The position numbers were made by a program, and so were the translations under genes. The notes beneath the pieces are model-generated. The model saw nothing but the letters and a program-made list of their open reading frames with translations, was not told the origin of the DNA and made no database searches. A stretch of 64,000 nucleotides of DNA from Archangium primigenium (GTDB lineage: Bacteria; Myxococcota; Myxococcia; Myxococcales; Myxococcaceae). Location of the stretch: assembly GCF_016904885.1 (NCBI RefSeq), contig NZ_JADWYI010000001.1:248001-312000 (forward strand), written 5' to 3'. Position 1 is the first letter of the stretch; each line of letters opens with the position of its first letter. Of this stretch, positions 36,694 to 45,715 are shown in pieces.

Positions 36694-38085
36694 TCAGCGC
36701 ACCAGATGGAAGGCCGTCTGACGGTCCAAGGCCCAACGCACCTGGCCCTGGGCGTCCATCACCACGTCTTCTTCCTGCGCCGAGCGCACCTTCTGGCCGT
36801 CCCACTCCGGCACCGGGCTCGTCACCTGCAACTCGATGGAGAACCACTGGGAGGGGATGACGCGGTGGTCCCCCCGGCCCGGCACGCCCTCCTGCCGGTC
36901 CCACAGGCCAATCATGGGCCCCGCGCCGTGGCCGTTGAGCCCGATGGGGTGCGAGTACACGGTGCCGTCCAGTCCCTCGGCGCTCATGCGCGCGCGCGAG
37001 GCGGCGAGCACCTCGTTGCCCGAGCGGCCCGCCCGCAGCTCCTCCACCACGATGTCCTGCAGCCGGTTGGAGCGCGCGAGCGCCTCGCGCAGCCCCGCGG
37101 GCGCCTCGGTCTCGCCCTCGCGCAGCACGTAGCCCATGTGCTGGGTGTCCGTGTTGAGCCCGAGCGCGGTGATGCCGAAGTCGCAGTGCAGCACGTCCCC
37201 GCGCTCGATGACGGGGTCCTCGCCCAGGTCCTTCTCCGTCTGCCCGCGCCGCTGCACCGACACCGAGGGGTGGAACCAGGTGCCCAGGCCCAGGTCATTG
37301 AGCCGCTGGCGCATCCACCACATCACGTCCGCGGTGCGCGTCTGGCCCGGGGTGATGACTTGATTCGAGAACGCCGTGCCGATGACCTCCCACACGAGCC
37401 GGGTGAGGTCCGTGTAGAAGCGCGCCTCGTCCGCGGTGCGCCAGGCGAGCAGGTCCAGCGCGAGTCCCTCGGCGGGCTTCATCCGCGCCACCCACGCGGG
37501 GCCCAGCACCTCGGCCATGCCCTCGTACTCGCCATGGGTGAGGCCGTCGGCGAACGCGGTGGTGCGCGACACGTCGATGGCGATGACCTTGGGCTTGCGC
37601 TCCTCGATGACCTCCTTGAGCACGTGCCACTGCTCCGTGCCCCACAGCTCCGCCTTGCGCGTGACGCCGCCCCCGTCCACCTGCCGCGTGGAGCGCCACG
37701 CCTCGAACACACCGCCCTGGGTGCCACCGCCGAGCGCGAGCCGCTCCACGCCCTTGTCCGGGCCCCGATCGTGGAACACGTAGATGGTGCGCCGCCGGGC
37801 GGCGAACGTCGTGGGCGCCACGAGCGCGGGGAAGACCGGGTCCTCGTTGTACTCGCGCATGGAGATGACCCACATGTCCACGCCGTACTGGCGCATGAGC
37901 GCGGGCAGGGCCGTGTCCATGCGCTCGCGCAGCCACGCCTGCTGGCGCACGGCCTGCTCGCGCAGGGTGCCGAAGGGCCGCGGGGCCTCGGGGGCCTTGG
38001 ACACGGCGGGCGCGGAGGCCGTGGTGGCGCAGGCGGAGGACAGGAGCAAGAGGGGCGCGAGGAAGCGGAGCCGGGAGGTCTTCAT
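36694..38085 (-). CDS. M24-family metallopeptidase-like lipoprotein
   Basis: 463 residues. Lipoprotein signal ending LLLSSAC, then a creatinase-N-like region (LRERMDTALPALMRQYGVDMWVISMREYNEDPVF) and an M24 pita-bread core. Metal-ligand candidates are CDFGI (Asp), LNTDTQHMGY (Asp), SHPIGLNGHGAGP (His) and the Glu residues in FSIELQV and EEDVVM. It is Xaa-Pro-aminopeptidase-like, acting in the envelope. It is divergent from the esterase gene at 38180 across 94 bases. Confidence 0.85.
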   Translation of the reverse strand: MKTSRLRFLAPLLLLSSACATTASAPAVSKAPEAPRPFGTLREQAVRQQAWLRERMDTALPALMRQYGVDMWVISMREYNEDPVFPALVAPTTFAARRRTIYVFHDRGPDKGVERLALGGGTQGGVFEAWRSTRQVDGGGVTRKAELWGTEQWHVLKEVIEERKPKVIAIDVSRTTAFADGLTHGEYEGMAEVLGPAWVARMKPAEGLALDLLAWRTADEARFYTDLTRLVWEVIGTAFSNQVITPGQTRTADVMWWMRQRLNDLGLGTWFHPSVSVQRRGQTEKDLGEDPVIERGDVLHCDFGITALGLNTDTQHMGYVLREGETEAPAGLREALARSNRLQDIVVEELRAGRSGNEVLAASRARMSAEGLDGTVYSHPIGLNGHGAGPMIGLWDRQEGVPGRGDHRVIPSQWFSIELQVTSPVPEWDGQKVRSAQEEDVVMDAQGQVRWALDRQTAFHLVR

Positions 38086-38179
38086 GGGCGCGCAGCTTCG
38101 CATGGGCCCCGAGGCCCGATGAACGGGTCCGCCACCCATGGTTGAATCGTGGCAAGACGCCTCCCCAGGAGAGCCCCCC

Positions 38180-39010
38180 ATGCCCCACACCGCGCCGACG
38201 CACGCCCCCGAGAGCATTCCCCTGTGGCCTGGGCGCGCGGCCCCGGAGCTGCGGCTGCATCGCCCCCGACGGCCGCGCTCCCGGCCCGCGCCCGCGCTGG
38301 TGGTCCTCCGGGGCGGCGGCTACGCCACCAACGCGGGCAGCGGCGGCGGCTCGGCCGAGTGGCTCGCCAAGAATGGCTTCGTGGGCATCGAGGTGGACTA
38401 CCGCGTGCGCAACGCCCCCGAGGCCTTCCTCGCGCCCTACGCCGACGCCGCCCGCGCCGTGCGGCTCGCGCGCCACCACGCCGCGCGGTGGGAGCTCGAT
38501 CCGACCCGCGTGGGTGTCCTCGGCTACTCGGCGGGGGGACACCTCGCGTCCCTCTTGAGCACCCAGCCCGCGCTCCATCTGGACCCGGCCGATGACCTCG
38601 CGGGCACCGTCTCCGCGCGCCCGGATCTCGTCGTGCTCGGCTATCCGGTCATCTCCTTCGTCGAGGGGTACCGGCCCGGAGGCCTCGCCGGCTCGGCGGA
38701 GAGCTTCTTCAGCCGGAGCGAGTTGCCCGAGGACCTGCGGCGGCGCTTCTCCAACGAACTGCACGTCACGCCGGAGCACCCGCCCGTGTTCCTCTGGACG
38801 ATGCGGGGCGACACCCTGGTGTCCTGGTCGCAGTCCCAGCGCTTCGCCGAGGCGTGCACGGCGGCCGGCGTCCCCGTCACCTTCAAGCTCTTCGAGCAGG
38901 GCGCGCACGGCATGGGGCTCGCCCTGGGGGACCGCTCCGACGCGGGCGCGTGGACGGAGCAGCTGCTCGCGTGGCTCACCGCCCGGTGGCCTCAGTTCCC
39001 CACGGAGTAG
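38180..39010 (+). CDS. Alpha/beta hydrolase (BD-FAE/esterase type)
   Basis: 276 residues. AGGAGAG six bases before the ATG fixes the start. The oxyanion segment is LRGGGYATNAG, the nucleophile elbow GYSAGGHLAS, the Asp lies in RGDTLVSWSQS and the His in GAHGMGLAL: a complete Ser-Asp-His triad. It resembles acetyl-xylan or feruloyl esterase-like hydrolases; no signal peptide, so cytoplasmic. Confidence 0.87.
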   Translation: MPHTAPTHAPESIPLWPGRAAPELRLHRPRRPRSRPAPALVVLRGGGYATNAGSGGGSAEWLAKNGFVGIEVDYRVRNAPEAFLAPYADAARAVRLARHHAARWELDPTRVGVLGYSAGGHLASLLSTQPALHLDPADDLAGTVSARPDLVVLGYPVISFVEGYRPGGLAGSAESFFSRSELPEDLRRRFSNELHVTPEHPPVFLWTMRGDTLVSWSQSQRFAEACTAAGVPVTFKLFEQGAHGMGLALGDRSDAGAWTEQLLAWLTARWPQFPTE

Positions 39011-39029
39011 CGGGCCCCGCGCCGGGACC

Positions 39030-40073
39030 TCACACCTCGAGCGTCACCGCGTAGAACGACAGCGTGCCGGCGGCCTTGCCCTTCGACTGGCTCGGCTCCA
39101 GGGGATCGACCGAATGGCTCGGCGTGAGGGCCTTGAGGTCACGCGTATACACCCCGGACGGACTCCGGGCCGTGCTCGCGTGGATGATGTAGCCCCCCTC
39201 CTGCACGGCGACGCTGTTCGCGTAGGTGTAGCTGAAGTCGGACAGCAGGAAGTGCAGGTGGACCCCACCGCCCGTGGCCGAGTGCTTCAGCTGGCCATCG
39301 TAGTGGTCCGCGCAGATCTCCAGGCCACAGCGGATGCGCGCGTCTTCCGTCAGCGGCACGGTGAAGACGCCCTCTTCATGGCCCGGGATGAACTTGATGG
39401 CCTTGCTCTGCTCCTTGTCCTTCTGCGTGAACTCGCCTGTCTTCCTGCCCCGATTGAGCTTGTACTCGGCCTGCTTGTAGTACTTCAGCAGCTGGGTCTT
39501 CTCGTAATAGGCATACGCGACGTTGCGGACGATGAAGACGTTCTCGCCGTGGGTCCAATCCGCGCGGAGCTTCATGAGCTTCTTCGTCACCTCGCTGACG
39601 CGGGCGTCCCCCACGAGCGTGTGCGTCTGAGGGCTGTACGACAGGTTCTTCTTCCCGGAGAAGTCGAGGCCGCGCTGGTGGTAGCGCTTCAGCTTGCTCT
39701 CGATCCCGTCCAGGCGATTGACCGGAACCTCTCCCGAGGTCTTCACGGCGGGCTTCTTCCAGATGACCGTCCCGGGGATGAACAGGAGCCCGTCACTGGC
39801 CTCCTTGAGCCCCGCGGCCTCCAGCTTGAACTGGTCGTGGCCGATGGCGGCCTCGTCGTCGGATTTGACGAGCACGCCCTCGGGCCCCACGAAGATCTTC
39901 AACACGGGAAGCGACCCGCCCGAGCCCGCGTCCAGCCACTGCTCCCGGGCGACCTTCAGGGCGGTCTTCACGGCCCCCAGGCGCGCGTCGAAGTCGCCCT
40001 CCAGCAGGTGCTTGGGGGCGGAGAGGGGAGCCTCGCCATGCCAGAGCGCGATCCGCAGTTGAACCTGAGCCAT
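39030..40073 (-). CDS. Nitrilase/carbon-nitrogen hydrolase-like protein
   Basis: 347 residues. The N-terminal core has a beta strand ending in Glu (LKIFVGPEGVLV, ~70) matching the nitrilase Glu. Near residue 253, RCGLEICADHY matches the catalytic Cys strand. The middle Lys is less certain, among KKNLSYSPQTHT or LLKYYKQAEY. A ~60-residue insertion rich in Lys is unlike ordinary nitrilases. It hydrolyses an amide or nitrile if active; the substrate is unknown. The start is at MAQVQLR; no neighbour suggests a pathway. Confidence 0.65.
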   Translation of the reverse strand: MAQVQLRIALWHGEAPLSAPKHLLEGDFDARLGAVKTALKVAREQWLDAGSGGSLPVLKIFVGPEGVLVKSDDEAAIGHDQFKLEAAGLKEASDGLLFIPGTVIWKKPAVKTSGEVPVNRLDGIESKLKRYHQRGLDFSGKKNLSYSPQTHTLVGDARVSEVTKKLMKLRADWTHGENVFIVRNVAYAYYEKTQLLKYYKQAEYKLNRGRKTGEFTQKDKEQSKAIKFIPGHEEGVFTVPLTEDARIRCGLEICADHYDGQLKHSATGGGVHLHFLLSDFSYTYANSVAVQEGGYIIHASTARSPSGVYTRDLKALTPSHSVDPLEPSQSKGKAAGTLSFYAVTLEV

Positions 40074-40161
40074 GCGTGCCTTCCTTCGTGGAGTCCATCG
40101 CGGGTGGGTGCTTCATTGGACCACGCCCCGGCTGGAGTACAGTCCCGGGAGCGACGGGCCC

Positions 40162-40431
40162 CTACGCCCCCGGGCCCCAGCCGCCCGACGCGTCGTCGAA
40201 GCGCTGCACCGCCAGCTGGCAGAGCCAGTGCTCCCGCGCCAGCTCGAGCAGGTGACTCCGGAAGCTCGCCGTCTGGTCGCCCTCGTCCTGCATCAACACG
40301 ACGAGGTACTCCGCCATGTCCAACACCCGCGCGGACTCCTGGCTCGACTCCTGCTCGGCCAGGGATCTCGCGGCGATCAAGATGGAATGGAGCGCGGAGA
40401 GCGCGTTGCGCGACTTCTCGGGTGCGATCAC
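40162..40431 (-). CDS. Small helical protein downstream of the Kelch gene
   Basis: 89 residues with a GTG start. The AGGAGG spanning the Kelch stop sits six bases before the GTG, a near-ideal ribosome site and the main reason to accept this gene. The product is alpha-helical (RNALSALHSILIAARSLAEQESSQESARVLDMAEYLVVLM). No family recognised. The three-base gap to the Kelch stop implies coupled translation. Confidence 0.7.
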   Translation of the reverse strand: MIAPEKSRNALSALHSILIAARSLAEQESSQESARVLDMAEYLVVLMQDEGDQTASFRSHLLELAREHWLCQLAVQRFDDASGGWGPGA

Positions 40432-40434
40432 GGG

Positions 40435-41556
40435 TCACCTCCTCAAGGCGTCCACGAGAACCTCCCAGAAGCGCGCCCCGCTCGTCCAGGACACCTCCAC
40501 CGGCGGGGGCGCCTCCCACCGCCCGGGCACGTACGCCTCGCCCGGCGCCGCGCCGCCCCCCACCCACAGCGCGCCCTCCTCCCGCGCGAGCACCCACGCG
40601 TCCCGCCGCGCCTCGCGCAGGGGCGGCGCCTCGCGCCAGGTGTCCGTCTCGGGGTCATACGCCTCCACCGACGCCAGCGGCCCCCGCGCCGCGTGCGCGC
40701 CGCCCACCACCAGCACCCGCCCGTCCGGGAGCACCCACGTCGCATGCGCCTCGCGCGGCGTGCCGGGCGGGGCCACGAGCCGCCACGTCCCGGTCCGCGG
40801 CGCGTACACCTCCGCGGTGGCCGCCGCGCGCGCCATGCCCCCGCCCACCACCAGCACCCGCCCGTCCCCGAGCCGCGTCACCGAGTGCCCCGCGCGGTGC
40901 GTGCCCGCCGCGCCGCCCACCGGCCCCGCCTCGCGCCAGGTGCCGCTCGCGGGCGAATAGCGCTCCGCCTGGAGGCCGCTCACGAAGAGCACGTCGCCGT
41001 CCTCCAGCACCACGCCCGTGCCCGCGCCGCGCCGCGTGGCCCGCGGCGCGCCCGTGCGGGTCCACGTTCCCCGCGTGGGCTCGAACACCTCCGCCGAGCG
41101 CACCGGCAGCCGCCGCGCGTCGAGCCCGCCCACCACCAGCACCCGCCCGTCCGCGAGCACCACCGCCGCGGCGTCCACCCGCGCCTCGTGCATGGGCTCC
41201 ACCCGGATCCACGTGCGGGTCCGGGGCACGTACACCTCCGCGCGCGTGATCGCCTCCGCGGCCGCCGTGGCGCCGCCCACCACCAGCACCCGCCCATCGC
41301 CCAGCCTCACCGCCGCCGCTTGGGTGCGCGCCGTGTGCCCGGGCCCCGAGGCGCGCCAGGTGCCGTGCGCGGGCGAGAACACCCCGCCCCCGCCCGCCGC
41401 CAGCACCCGCCCGTCGTCGAGCACCACATGCGGCCCCACGGCGAGGCCCACGGCCGGGGCCCCGCGCGGGGCGCGCGCGGACGCGGGGCACACTCCCGCC
41501 ACGCAGCCCCATGCGACCACCACTCCCAGCAGGCGTCCCACCCAACCCCGAGCCAT
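40435..41556 (-). CDS. Secreted Kelch-repeat protein
   Basis: 373 residues. Signal peptide (RLLGVVVAWGCVAGVCPASA), then about seven Kelch blades, each with DGRVLVVGG followed by AEVYxPxTxTW (for example AEVYVPRTRTWIRVEP, AEVFEPTRGTWTRTG, AEVYAPRTGTWRLV). It is a probable surface beta-propeller of the kind abundant in myxobacteria; no enzyme residues are recognisable. The start at MARGWVG was chosen because the signal peptide follows it directly. Confidence 0.85.
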   Translation of the reverse strand: MARGWVGRLLGVVVAWGCVAGVCPASARAPRGAPAVGLAVGPHVVLDDGRVLAAGGGGVFSPAHGTWRASGPGHTARTQAAAVRLGDGRVLVVGGATAAAEAITRAEVYVPRTRTWIRVEPMHEARVDAAAVVLADGRVLVVGGLDARRLPVRSAEVFEPTRGTWTRTGAPRATRRGAGTGVVLEDGDVLFVSGLQAERYSPASGTWREAGPVGGAAGTHRAGHSVTRLGDGRVLVVGGGMARAAATAEVYAPRTGTWRLVAPPGTPREAHATWVLPDGRVLVVGGAHAARGPLASVEAYDPETDTWREAPPLREARRDAWVLAREEGALWVGGGAAPGEAYVPGRWEAPPPVEVSWTSGARFWEVLVDALRR

Positions 41557-41795
41557 CCACCCTCCGCGAGAGAACCCCGGAGTTCTACGCGCCCCCTCTG
41601 ACGTGGCGCGGCGGCGTGTGGAGGGATGTCGCATCCCCGCGGGCAAGGGCGGACCTTCACTGGAGGACGATGGGAATGTCTCCCGCCGTGCGACACGGCC
41701 GGGGGGCGATGCACGCTGGTGAAATGTCCGGCATGCTTGGAGGGCAACACGCCGGGGGGGATACTGTGAATCCGGCCATTCCAGGAGGCACCCAC

Positions 41796-44006
41796 GTGAG
41801 CGTTCCGGCCACGCCGATTCGCTTTGTCCTCGCTCCGTCCATGGGCGAGGTGAAGGAGCATGTCCGCGCCGAGCTGTTCGGCCGGGCGCTCACCCAGCGA
41901 CTGGGCCGCGCGGTGGTGGTGGAGATCGCGCCCTCCTTCGAGGCCCTGGAGCGGGAGCTGGCCGAGGAGCGGGCGGAGCTCGTCTGGGGCACCGCGGAGC
42001 AATGCACGGCGTTCGAGCCCCGCGCCCGGGCGGTGCTGCGCGCGGTGCGGGCCGGCCGGGGCGAGTACCACGCGGCCCTCCTGTGCCGCGCCAGTCAGCC
42101 GCTGTCGCTCGAGCGGCTCCAGGGCGCCCGCGCCGCCTGGGTGGCCCCGCGCGCCACCGCGGGCTACCTGTTGCCCATCCGCCACCTGTCCGAGCGGGGC
42201 GTGAGCCTGGCGGAGGCCTTCAGCGAGGAGCGCTTCTTTGGCACCTACCGCAAGGCGCTGCTCGCGGTGCTCTCCGGCGAGGCGGACCTGACAGCCATCT
42301 ACACGAGCCACCCCGAGGAGAGCACCGTGCGCGCCTTCCTCGCCGAGCACCTGGGCGCCGACGAGCGGCGGCTCACCCCGTTCGCCTACACGGGGCCCAC
42401 GCCCGCGGACGGCCTCATCCTCACCTCGCGCCTGACGGAGGACGACGCGGCGGTGCTCGTGTCCGCCCTCACCTCGCTGACCGATCGCACCGGGGGCCTG
42501 GAGCCGCTGCTGGGCCTCTTCGACAGCGAGGGCTTCGTGCCGTCCTCCGGCCGGGGCACGCGCCGGCGCCGCCCGCCGCCCTCGCGGCAGACGGAGTACC
42601 TGGCCGTGGAGCTGGACGCGCACGCGCGCTGCCTCCGGGTGTGGACGCCCGGCGACGAGGTGTTCGGCCAGGACTTGAGGGACGCCGAGGGCCGGAGCCT
42701 GGAGGACGTGCTCGGCCTGGAGGCGGCGGGTCCGCTCGTGGCGCTCGCGCGCGCGGCGCGGCACGGGGGCGGCAGTGGCCGGGTGGAGTACCGCGCCCAG
42801 GTGGCCGGCCGCACGCACTGGTTCGCCGCCGAGGCCAGCGTGCGCGCGCGCGGCCCGGGCGCGGAGACGGCGCCCACCATGCTGCTCGTGCGCGACGTCA
42901 CCGAGCTGCGCGCCCAGGAGGAGCCCCTCTACCGCCTCGCCTCCTTCCCGCTCTTGCACCCCGAGCCCATGCTGGAGGTGGGTCCGGACGGCCTGCTGCG
43001 CTACGCCAACCCCGCGGCGCACCTGGCCTTCCCGGATCTGCTCTCGCGCGGCGCCCGGCATCCGCTCGTGGAGGCGGCGCTCGCCTGGTCGCGCCAGGAG
43101 GTGCCCCCGGACGGGCTCGGCGTGACGCCGGGCGTGCTGCACCTCAACCAGCGCTCCTGGGAGCTCACCGTCTTCCCGCTGCTCGACCCCGAGGGCCTGC
43201 GGGTGTTCGCCAAGGACATCACCGCGCGCAAGCGCATGGAGGCCAAGCTCAAGGCGGATCGGCTCGGCGCGCTGGGCTCGCTCGCGGCGGCGGTGGGCCA
43301 CGAGATGGGCAACCCGCTCGCGTACATGCTGGCCAACCTCGGCTTCGCGCGCGAGGAGCTGCAGCGGGTGGGCGAGAGCCTGCGCGCCCAGGACAACCCG
43401 CTCACGCGGGACGTGGCCGAGGTGGTGGAGGCGCTGGTGGAGGCGGCCGATGGCGCCGGGCGGCTCAAGACGATCGTCCAGGACCTGCGCACCCTGTCGC
43501 GCGCCCCGCTCGAGCACCACCAGACCATCGACGTGACGCCCGTGCTGGAGCACGCGCTGGGCATCCTGCGCGGCGACCTGCGCCCGGGCGTGCGCCTGGA
43601 GCGCGACTTCCGCGAGGTGCCCGCCGTGGTGGGCGACGAGGCGCGCCTGGGCCAGGTGTTCGTCAACCTGCTGCTCAACGCCTCGCAGGCCATGAGCGGC
43701 GGGGCCGAGCACGTGCTCCGGGTGGCCACGTACACGGCCCCCACCGGCGAGGCGGTGGTGGAGGTGCAGGACACCGGCCGGGGCATGCCCCAGGAGGTGC
43801 TCGCCCGGCTGTTCGAGCCGTTCTGCACCATCAGCCCCTCCAGCAAGGGCCTGGGCCTGTCGGTGAGCTACGCCATCGTGACGGGGCTGGGCGGCACCCT
43901 GAGCGCCACGAGCCGCGAGGGCCAGGGCACCACCCTGACCGTGGTGCTGCCGGCCGCGCCCGCCGCCGCCCACGAGGCGCGCCCGCTCGGCTCGGACGCC
44001 ATATAA
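41796..44006 (+). CDS. Sensor histidine kinase with cytoplasmic PhnD-like input domain
   Basis: 736 residues. GTG start fixed by AGGAGG. Residues ~5-265 resemble a PhnD/substrate-binding fold (IRFVLAPSMGEVKEHVRAEL, LVWGTAEQC, AGYLLPIRHLSERG, GEADLTAIYTS), without signal peptide. One or two PAS-like domains follow at ~280-480. The kinase core has HisKA SLAAAVGHEMGNPLAYMLANL (phospho-acceptor His) and HATPase motifs NLLLNASQAM, DTGRGMP and GLGLSVSYAI. Having the binding-protein fold inside the cytosol and fused to a kinase is unusual; it would sense a soluble ligand. The partner regulator is not adjacent. Confidence 0.88.
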   Translation: MSVPATPIRFVLAPSMGEVKEHVRAELFGRALTQRLGRAVVVEIAPSFEALERELAEERAELVWGTAEQCTAFEPRARAVLRAVRAGRGEYHAALLCRASQPLSLERLQGARAAWVAPRATAGYLLPIRHLSERGVSLAEAFSEERFFGTYRKALLAVLSGEADLTAIYTSHPEESTVRAFLAEHLGADERRLTPFAYTGPTPADGLILTSRLTEDDAAVLVSALTSLTDRTGGLEPLLGLFDSEGFVPSSGRGTRRRRPPPSRQTEYLAVELDAHARCLRVWTPGDEVFGQDLRDAEGRSLEDVLGLEAAGPLVALARAARHGGGSGRVEYRAQVAGRTHWFAAEASVRARGPGAETAPTMLLVRDVTELRAQEEPLYRLASFPLLHPEPMLEVGPDGLLRYANPAAHLAFPDLLSRGARHPLVEAALAWSRQEVPPDGLGVTPGVLHLNQRSWELTVFPLLDPEGLRVFAKDITARKRMEAKLKADRLGALGSLAAAVGHEMGNPLAYMLANLGFAREELQRVGESLRAQDNPLTRDVAEVVEALVEAADGAGRLKTIVQDLRTLSRAPLEHHQTIDVTPVLEHALGILRGDLRPGVRLERDFREVPAVVGDEARLGQVFVNLLLNASQAMSGGAEHVLRVATYTAPTGEAVVEVQDTGRGMPQEVLARLFEPFCTISPSSKGLGLSVSYAIVTGLGGTLSATSREGQGTTLTVVLPAAPAAAHEARPLGSDAI

Positions 44007-44018
44007 GGAAGGGCACCC

Positions 44019-44699
44019 ATGATGGTGCACATCCCCCAGGTCCTCTCCGCCGAACAGGTGTCCCACTGCCGCGAGGTCTTCGCCCGCGCCACCTGGGAGG
44101 ATGGCCGCGGCACCGCCGGCCACCAGTCCGCCCGGGTGAAGAAGAACCTGCAATTGCCCGAGGGCGGCCCCGAGGCCCGGGCCCTGGGCGACCTGGTGCT
44201 CGGCGGCCTGGAGAAGAGCCCGCTGTTCATCTCCGCCGTGCTGCCCCGGCGCGTCTTCCCGCCCCTGTTCAACCGGTACGAGCCGCACATGGCGTTCGGC
44301 TCGCACGTGGACAACGCCATCCGCCCCCTGCCCGGCGGCGCCGAGCGCCTGCGCACGGACGTGTCCGCCACGCTCTTCCTGTCCGAGCCGGACAGCTATG
44401 ACGGGGGGGAGCTCGTGGTGGAGGACACCTACGGCAGCCACGCGGTGAAGCTGCCCGCGGGCGACCTCATCGTCTACCCGGCCAGCAGCCTGCACCACGT
44501 GACGCCCATCACCCGCGGCGCCCGCCTGGCCTCGTTCTTCTGGGTGCAGAGCATGGTGCGCGACGTGTCCCAGCGCGCCCTGCTCTTCGACCTGGACATG
44601 GCCATCATGCGGCTCAACCAGGAGGTGCCCCAGAGCCCCTCGCTGGTCATGCTCACCGGCGTGTACCACAACCTCCTGCGCCAGTGGTCCGACCCCTGA
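44019..44699 (+). CDS. PKHD-type Fe(II)/2-oxoglutarate hydroxylase (PiuC/YbiX-like)
   Basis: 226 residues. Iron ligands: His-x-Asp in GSHVDNAI and the distal His in [11 protein letters not shown]; the 2-oxoglutarate Arg follows. Preceded by the family motif [21 protein letters not shown]. PiuC/YbiX proteins are iron-regulated and sit beside TonB receptors, as here. The substrate is unknown. AAGGA precedes the start; Met2 (44022) is an equally likely start. It lies upstream of the Fur-box/tonB block. Confidence 0.9.
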   Translation: MMVHIPQVLSAEQVSHCREVFARATWEDGRGTAGHQSARVKKNLQLPEGGPEARALGDLVLGGLEKSPLFISAVLPRRVFPPLFNRYEPHMAFGSHVDNAIRPLPGGAERLRTDVSATLFLSEPDSYDGGELVVEDTYGSHAVKLPAGDLIVYPASSLHHVTPITRGARLASFFWVQSMVRDVSQRALLFDLDMAIMRLNQEVPQSPSLVMLTGVYHNLLRQWSDP

Positions 44700-44844
44700 G
44701 TCCCTCGGGTGGCGTCGGCCCGCACGTGCGAGCCCCTCACACCCGGAGCACGGGCCGAGGCGGGCTTACCGCCCCCATGAACGATTCAACGCCCCCCCCC
44801 GTTTGACCGGGCGCGGCGCGTGGGATATTCGTTGGGACCGAAAA

Positions 44845-44859
44845 TGAGAATGATTCTCA
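44845..44859. promoter_or_regulatory. Fur box upstream of tonB
   Basis: Perfect 7-1-7 inverted repeat TGAGAAT-G-ATTCTCA within an AT-rich stretch, 15 bases before the tonB start. It matches the 7-1-7 Fur consensus (TGATAAT-N-ATTATCA) at all but two symmetric positions. Iron-bound Fur would repress tonB and the PepSY gene. Confidence 0.88.
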
Positions 44860-44873
44860 ATTTCCCCCTCTCC

Positions 44874-45698
44874 ATGGATGAGACGCCCTCCGAGAGTCCG
44901 GTGCACACCGGGCCGCGTGAACGCCTGTTCCTGATGGGGGAGTCCCCTCGGGGACGGATGCCGGGACTGCGGTGGGCTTGGGCCGTGGGCGTGGCGGTGC
45001 TCGTGCACGTGGGGCTGCTGGGCGCGGGCCTGGCGCTGGCCTCCCCGGCGGTGCGCGAGCCCGAGCCCCCGAAGGAGCCGGAGCTGGTGTTCTTCCAGTT
45101 CGCGCCGCCGCCGCCCCCGGCCGCGAGCGCGAGCGTCACCCGGACGGCGCGCCCGGTGCAGCGCCAGGCCCGGAGCGTGCCCCGGCCGGTGATCCGCCCG
45201 AGCGTGCCCGCGCTCGTGGTGGAGAAGCGTCCGGAGCCGCCGCCCGTGGAGCCCGAGCCCGAGGCGCCCGTGGAAGAGGACGTGCCCGAGCCGAGCGCGG
45301 ACGCGGTGGCGGACGCGGCGGCGGTGGCCAGCGCCCTGGACGGCGTGCTCGGCGGCGTGCTCGGAGGCCGCGAGGGCGGGCTGGTGGGCGCCACCGGCGG
45401 CAATGCGGTGGACCTCAAGCAGGTGGCCCGGGCGCCGCGCGTGCTCGAGCAGGTGCGGCCCCACTACCCCCGGCGCGCCCGGAGCGAGGGCATCGAAGGC
45501 CGCGTGCTGGTGCGCCTCATCATCGGCGTGGACGGGCGCGTGGAGCCCGACAGCCCGCGCGTGGTCGAGTCGGTGGTCGCGCTCGACGCGGCCGCCCTGG
45601 AAGCCGTGCGGCAGTGGCGCTTCACCCCGGCGCTCGGCCATCAGGGCCGGCCCGTGCGCGTCATCGTCGAGATTCCCGTTCAGTTCACCTTGAAGTGA
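44874..45698 (+). CDS. tonB: TonB energy-transducing protein
   Basis: 274 residues. N-terminal membrane anchor (WAWAVGVAVLVHVGLLGAGLALA) preceded by ~30 cytoplasmic residues; a Pro/Glu/Ala-rich periplasmic span; C-terminal TonB domain (PHYPRRARSEGIEGRVLVRLIIGVDGRV...ALEAVRQWRFTPALGHQGRPV). It couples the proton motive force to outer-membrane receptors, here the siderophore receptor at 47211. The start was placed after the Fur box. There is no good ribosome site at any candidate start, and 44934 (MGESPRGR) is possible. Confidence 0.88.
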   Translation: MDETPSESPVHTGPRERLFLMGESPRGRMPGLRWAWAVGVAVLVHVGLLGAGLALASPAVREPEPPKEPELVFFQFAPPPPPAASASVTRTARPVQRQARSVPRPVIRPSVPALVVEKRPEPPPVEPEPEAPVEEDVPEPSADAVADAAAVASALDGVLGGVLGGREGGLVGATGGNAVDLKQVARAPRVLEQVRPHYPRRARSEGIEGRVLVRLIIGVDGRVEPDSPRVVESVVALDAAALEAVRQWRFTPALGHQGRPVRVIVEIPVQFTLK

Positions 45699-45715
45699 AG
45701 GTCAGACGTCACGCC

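Noticed and set aside
38592-41249. A 2.6-kb open forward frame
   Set aside because: Arg/Pro/Ala-rich translation over the esterase, nitrilase-like and Kelch genes; no motif and no ribosome site.
40435-41556. Repeated CACCACCAGCACCCGCCCGTC-like units
   Set aside because: These are codons of the Kelch DGRVLVVGG motif, not a DNA repeat or CRISPR.
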